Of a stretch of DNA of 17,040 nt, positions 13,871 through 17,040 are shown one piece after another. Source of the stretch: CAYLJV01 sp964554215 (GTDB taxonomy: Archaea > Hadarchaeota > Hadarchaeia > Hadarchaeales > JAGGTB01); the NCBI GenBank assembly GCA_964554215.1, contig CAZKND010000027.1, positions 1 to 17,040 of the forward strand, in the 5' to 3' direction. A program made the translations under genes and the position numbers. Position 1 is the stretch's first letter; each line of letters begins with the position of its first letter. Below the pieces are notes generated by a model. That model did no database searches, had not been told where the DNA came from, and saw nothing but the letters and a program-made list of their open reading frames with translations.

Positions 13871-14065
13871 TTATTCTTTTTTGAATATTTCTTCTGCTTT
13901 TCTCAAAACCATCCAGGTCAGTAAAAATAGCATGGATATTACGAGATAGGTCAAACCCTCTTTTAGATATGGGGTAGTATAGCCTCCTATGGCGGCTAGT
14001 GCTAGAGAGAAAAGAGTGTAAGATTTGTTGTGAGACGGTATTTTCTTTGTGATTGTTTCCCTCAT
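13871..14065 (-). CDS. Small two-helix membrane protein of unknown function
   Basis: This 64-residue protein has a basic N terminus (MRETITKKIPSHNKS), a first hydrophobic stretch (about 16-30, rich in Ala and Leu), a short loop TTPYLKEG, a second helix (about 38-55) and a charged tail RKAEEIFKKE. I recognise no family. It is tail-to-tail with the helicase gene, 4 nt apart. ATG 14065 has no Shine-Dalgarno. The compositional pattern of two amphipathic-flanked helices makes it a believable gene, but it is short and not confirmed by a known homologue. Confidence 0.55.
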   Translation of the reverse strand: MRETITKKIPSHNKSYTLFSLALAAIGGYTTPYLKEGLTYLVISMLFLLTWMVLRKAEEIFKKE

Positions 14066-14148
14066 CTGTTCTAGTTTTAGTTCTTTGATTTAGTTAGTTA
14101 AAACGGTTTCATATCCTCTTGGGGTAGAGTTTTTCAATTTTGACTGGT

Positions 14149-15522
14149 TTACTCAAATTCCGTTATTCCTTCTTTTTTCATTACTCCTCGAGCGGACAGT
14201 ATCCCTGTTACGCTAGCGTTAATGATGTCTCTTGAAAGCCCAGCTCCGTCTCCTGCAACGAATAGGTTTTCTATATCGGTCTCCATGTTTTTATCTACAT
14301 CCACTTTCATCGCATAAAGTTTGACTTCTGGAGCATAGAGCAAAGTTGAGTTCGATGCAACTCCGGGAATCACACTGTCTAGTTGTTCTAGACCTTCTTG
14401 CAGGTTAGTGACTATCCTTCCCGGTAAAGCCATGGAAATATCACCGGGAGTGACACTTTTTAGGGTTGGGTCAACATGTCCTCTATTTATCCTGCTCTCT
14501 GTTGACCGTTCTCCTCTCCTGAGGTCTCCTAATCTTTGAACCACCGGCTTTCCCCCTCCTATTGTGGTCGCTAGGTTCCCTATGGATTCTCCATATGCTG
14601 TCGTGTTTGTGACGGGTTTGGTTAGAGTGACTCTGGAGAGAAATGCGAAGTTTGTATTTCGTGACTTCTTATTTCGGAAACTGTGGCCGTTGACACCCAC
14701 ATGGTCTTCATATTTTTCCTCCACTACGAAACCTTCATGGTTTGTACAAAAAGTTCGGACAAAGTCGTCGAAAGATTCCGTTCTTATATGGAATTTGGGG
14801 TCTCGACTAACGTCCACGACAGGCTCCATCACTATAGAGGGCACTTCTACTCTAACCCCTATATCGATAGCTCCGTGCGATATGGATAGGCCTAATTTTT
14901 TAGCTTGTTTCGAGAACCATATTGCTCCGGACCTGCCGGGAGCTGCAATCGTGTATTTGGATTCTATTTTTTCTCCGTCCACGATTATTCCATCTTCGGT
15001 TATCTCATCCACTTCCGAGTTTAGTTGAAATTCTACACCCTTACTTTCTATATCTTCTTTGAACGAGTTGATGATGTCGGGCAAGTTTTCGGAACCTATA
15101 TGTATCTGTCGAATTGGTATAAACTTCACATCGTTGGCCGCCGCTTTCCGAGCTAGCTTTTCGTTTCCTGGAGTTTCTTCACCGTATATCTTGTCAGGGG
15201 CCCCGTGTTGTTGGAATATTGAATCTATGTAGTCTATTAATTCAAAAGCCTCATCTTCATCGATTATACGCGTCAAGTCCCCCCCGATGTAAGGGCTAAG
15301 ATTTAGAGTTCCGTCGGATAAACCTCCAGCCCCTCCGAGACCTTGCATTACCTCGCAAGGTTCACACTCATTGCATTGTGATGTTTCTGTTGAAGAACAG
15401 TTTCTGTCAAGGATAGGCCCTCCTCTCTCGAAAACTTTGACGGATAGATCGGAGTTTTTAGCCACCTCCTCAGCCGCGAATAGTCCGGCCGGTCCTGCTC
15501 CAAAAATGACAACATCAGTCAT
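14149..15522 (-). CDS. FAD-dependent oxidoreductase of the COG2509 type
   Basis: The 457-residue flavoprotein opens with the FAD motif VVIFGAGPAGLFAA (4-17) and FERGG. A Cys cluster follows, C42-x7-C50-x2-C53-x2-C56, then the family stretch GLGGAGGLSDGTLNL (61-75). The C-terminal FAD-binding segment is ENLFVAGDGAGLSRDIINASVTG (about 422-444), and MALPGRIVTNLQEGLEQLD lies just before it. COG2509 proteins are predicted FAD-dependent dehydrogenases with no firmly assigned substrate. The Cys cluster might hold an Fe-S cluster or a redox disulfide; that is inference. ATG 15522 is preceded by GAGGGT about 8 nt upstream. It follows the COG1407 gene on the same strand with a 56-nt gap. Confidence 0.9.
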   Translation of the reverse strand: MTDVVIFGAGPAGLFAAEEVAKNSDLSVKVFERGGPILDRNCSSTETSQCNECEPCEVMQGLGGAGGLSDGTLNLSPYIGGDLTRIIDEDEAFELIDYIDSIFQQHGAPDKIYGEETPGNEKLARKAAANDVKFIPIRQIHIGSENLPDIINSFKEDIESKGVEFQLNSEVDEITEDGIIVDGEKIESKYTIAAPGRSGAIWFSKQAKKLGLSISHGAIDIGVRVEVPSIVMEPVVDVSRDPKFHIRTESFDDFVRTFCTNHEGFVVEEKYEDHVGVNGHSFRNKKSRNTNFAFLSRVTLTKPVTNTTAYGESIGNLATTIGGGKPVVQRLGDLRRGERSTESRINRGHVDPTLKSVTPGDISMALPGRIVTNLQEGLEQLDSVIPGVASNSTLLYAPEVKLYAMKVDVDKNMETDIENLFVAGDGAGLSRDIINASVTGILSARGVMKKEGITEFE

Positions 15523-15578
15523 TTATGACCCTCACAAACTAATATCCATTATGTAAAAACTTTACCTTTAATCCGGAT

Positions 15579-16352
15579 TTAACCCCTTATATTTTTCAAA
15601 TTTCCTAAAAAAGTCCCGTCTAACAGGTGTGCTTCGGCATTATCTAAATCTATTGCCTCTGCTTCGAAAAGGGGACCTAGGAGGTCTTCCGGAAGTTCTT
15701 GATTAATTGCCCCTCCTCCAACTAGCTTACTGAAAGCAGGTATAATCATAACTTCAGGAGGTGCTTCGTCTATTGCATCTTCTAATTCTTCAGGTAAGTT
15801 CTCGGGGATTAGTTTTGTTCTAATCCAGGCAGGTTCTTTCGCTTTACCTCCTAGATCGTCTTCAAGTTCGATTGTAGGATGGTTATGCCCCATGATGATA
15901 ATATCGCTATTCAAGATTTCTTTCTTGGGCCAGGCATGGCCGTGAATTAGTCCGATTTTACCGTTTCCTATGGTAGTTCCTTTCGCGCCGTGTAGTTTGA
16001 CATTTTTCGGAATTAGCCCTTTTATGTCGCCGTCGTGGTTCCCTGGTATTATTTCGATTTCAGCTTCTTCGGATAATTCGGAGAAAAATTCTGGGAGTTG
16101 TTCCCATTCATCTCTACTGGTCACCGGAATATTGTGTTTGATGTCCCCTAGAAAGAATAATTTATCCGCTTCGTGTTCGTGAATCAGATTAAGTATTCTT
16201 TTTTTAGCTTCTGGAAACCTGGCTGGTATTTCGATTCCTTTGTCCGATAGTTCAGCTGCCAGTCCTAAGTGGAGATCACCCACCGCTATAGCTCTGGAGT
16301 TGTCCAGTTCTATTCCGAGTGCTGGGGAGTTATGTATGGGAGCGATTTCCAT
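15579..16352 (-). CDS. ICC-like metallophosphoesterase (COG1407, MJ0037 type)
   Basis: The calcineurin-like phosphoesterase has motifs VGDLHLG (D-x-H), LGDIKH, PGNHDGD, HGHAW and GHNHP in the usual order, then a C-terminal stretch with MIIPAFSKLVGGGAIN typical of the archaeal group. I place the start at ATG 16352 (257 residues, MEIAPIHNSPALG) because a TATA box at 16382-16389 lies about 33 nt upstream. ATG 16403 would lie upstream of that TATA box, and its 17 extra residues look unlike the family. In other archaea this family often neighbours Lhr-type helicases and may act in nucleic-acid repair; no such helicase is adjacent here. Confidence 0.9.
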   Translation of the reverse strand: MEIAPIHNSPALGIELDNSRAIAVGDLHLGLAAELSDKGIEIPARFPEAKKRILNLIHEHEADKLFFLGDIKHNIPVTSRDEWEQLPEFFSELSEEAEIEIIPGNHDGDIKGLIPKNVKLHGAKGTTIGNGKIGLIHGHAWPKKEILNSDIIIMGHNHPTIELEDDLGGKAKEPAWIRTKLIPENLPEELEDAIDEAPPEVMIIPAFSKLVGGGAINQELPEDLLGPLFEAEAIDLDNAEAHLLDGTFLGNLKNIRG

Positions 16353-16381
16353 TTTCGACACTAATTTGAGTACCTGTGTAT

Positions 16382-16389
16382 GATATAAA
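16382..16389 (-). promoter_or_regulatory. TATA box of the COG1407 phosphoesterase gene
   Basis: The minus strand reads TTTATATC, preceded by GGTTTAA. Its centre is about 33 nt before ATG 16352, so the mRNA would have a leader of only about 6 nt. Confidence 0.5.
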
Positions 16390-16518
16390 TTAAACCTAAT
16401 CATTTTTGCCGATGAATTGGAGCATATCTAAATTAGACGAATTATTTGGAAGAGAAGTCCCATAGAATGGCTATATTTGCAAATTCATTTAATAAGAATA
16501 AAGCCCATACTAAAACTG

Positions 16519-16528
16519 TTAATATATT
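16519..16528 (+). promoter_or_regulatory. TATA box of the terminal membrane-protein gene
   Basis: TTAATATATT is centred about 26 nt before ATG 16550, predicting a leaderless transcript. It sits in the 197-nt region shared with the divergent phosphoesterase gene. Confidence 0.5.
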
Positions 16529-16549
16529 GCTTAGAAGGCGGTTTGGAAG

Positions 16550-17040
16550 ATGGAAAAAACTTCAAGCATGTTGATTTTGTTTGCTCTGGCTTTGGCTTTT
16601 GTGTCCCTGGCTTTTTCTTTGACTGCTATGTTAGGAGGGAAAGCAGTTTTTGCATTTTCAATCATTGCTGTTCTGTTGTCCCTAATCATACTCTCACCTA
16701 AGAGAGCGAATGAATATCTTAACGAAGAAATTAGTAGGATTAAAGGTCTGAAGAATGAAATGGCTGAGAGGGGTAAGTTCAACATTCTAATTAGACTTAT
16801 AGGACCTATCGTAATCTACTTTGTTTTTTTAGGGGTTCTTTATTTACTAGTTAATCCATCAGTATTTCCTGAAGTTTTAAGCGCAGTTCTTCTATATTTA
16901 GTTGCATTAGGAAAAGAGATGGTTGCTCCTGTTGCTGCTGGATTGGTGGAAGCACATGCAAGCGTAACTCTCCCTTTGATGATACTAGCTCTGGCTTTTG
17001 ACGATATAATTTGTGGACTTTGGATGGTTCTGAACTGGGA
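16550..17040 (+). CDS. Membrane protein resembling Sm_multidrug_ex (COG2426), 3' end outside the window
   Basis: The frame is open from ATG 16550 to the window edge (163 codons). The protein starts MEKTSSMLILFALALAFVSL and has hydrophobic helices at about 7-29 and 33-50, a charged segment with KRANEYLNEEISRIKGLKNE (about 51-70), and further helices at about 83-103, 108-120 and 142-163. The segment LGKEMVAPVAAGLVE followed by LPLMILALAFDDIICGL recalls the GKE.xxP motif region of small multidrug export-like proteins, whose transport role is unproven. The match is from memory and only moderate. An antisense frame here (16531-16785) and a plus frame at 16477 are shadows. Confidence 0.7.
   Translation, partial: MEKTSSMLILFALALAFVSLAFSLTAMLGGKAVFAFSIIAVLLSLIILSPKRANEYLNEEISRIKGLKNEMAERGKFNILIRLIGPIVIYFVFLGVLYLLVNPSVFPEVLSAVLLYLVALGKEMVAPVAAGLVEAHASVTLPLMILALAFDDIICGLWMVLNW

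Noticed and set aside
14564..15028. A 154-codon plus-strand frame inside the COG2509 gene
   Set aside because: It is antisense to a well-supported flavoprotein and has no recognisable domain or Shine-Dalgarno.
16353..16403. A 17-residue N-terminal extension of the COG1407 phosphoesterase
   Set aside because: It would span and precede the likely TATA box at 16382-16389, so it would not be in the mRNA.
1..17040. CRISPR arrays, insertion sequences or phage genes
   Set aside because: No regularly spaced repeats, transposase or integrase motifs, or terminal inverted repeats with target duplications were seen.

Overview
This window looks like a chromosomal segment of a halophilic, AT-rich euryarchaeon. 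Archaeal markers include an Orc1/Cdc6 initiator, a geranylgeranyl-reductase-type lipid reductase with its own ferredoxin, a tRNA-Pro carrying a bulge-helix-bulge intron, a COG3199-type NAD kinase tail, a COG1407 phosphoesterase, and TATA boxes about 26 nt from start codons. The predicted proteins are strongly Asp/Glu-rich, as expected for salt-in adaptation. Codon use is AT-leaning, and TTG and GTG starts are common. MSBL1/Persephonarchaea-like or Methanonatronarchaeia-like lineages would fit, but the sequence alone does not settle the taxon.

Layout, left to right. Positions 1-144 are the tail of an NAD-kinase-like gene. Positions 317-1774 encode a membrane-anchored M28-like protein whose metal site appears dismantled. 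Positions 1810-3009 encode Orc1/Cdc6, followed at once by tRNA-Pro(CGG) at 3022-3113, which has a 16-nt intron. A two-gene operon at 3351-4720 pairs a 2x[4Fe-4S] ferredoxin with a geranylgeranyl reductase. Positions 4800-8592 form a same-strand sugar block: PfkB kinase, D-lyxose/D-mannose isomerase-like cupin, and a large (alpha/alpha)6-barrel glycosidase of the amylo-1,6-glucosidase type. Positions 8715-10624 form a probable sulfur region: a rhodanese-monooxygenase fusion converging on a split YeeE/YedE (TsuA-like) transporter pair, with a 55-residue zinc-finger-like gene upstream of that pair.

Positions 10625-11082 hold no recognisable gene and contain promoter-like and palindromic AT-rich elements. 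Then come a YfcE/MJ0936-type phosphodiesterase (11083-11571), a superfamily 1 helicase with an N-terminal DbpA-type RNA-binding domain (11638-13866), a small membrane protein (minus), a COG2509 flavoprotein (minus), a COG1407 phosphoesterase (minus), and the start of a Sm_multidrug_ex-like membrane protein that runs off the end.

The genes are mostly housekeeping. The sugar block plausibly turns a glycoside into a ketose phosphate. The sulfur block plausibly imports thiosulfate or a related sulfur species and handles sulfane sulfur. Both SD-led and apparently leaderless genes are present. Several starts were moved inward because a near-perfect Shine-Dalgarno or a TATA box fits a downstream codon better. 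I saw no CRISPR array, insertion sequence or rRNA.
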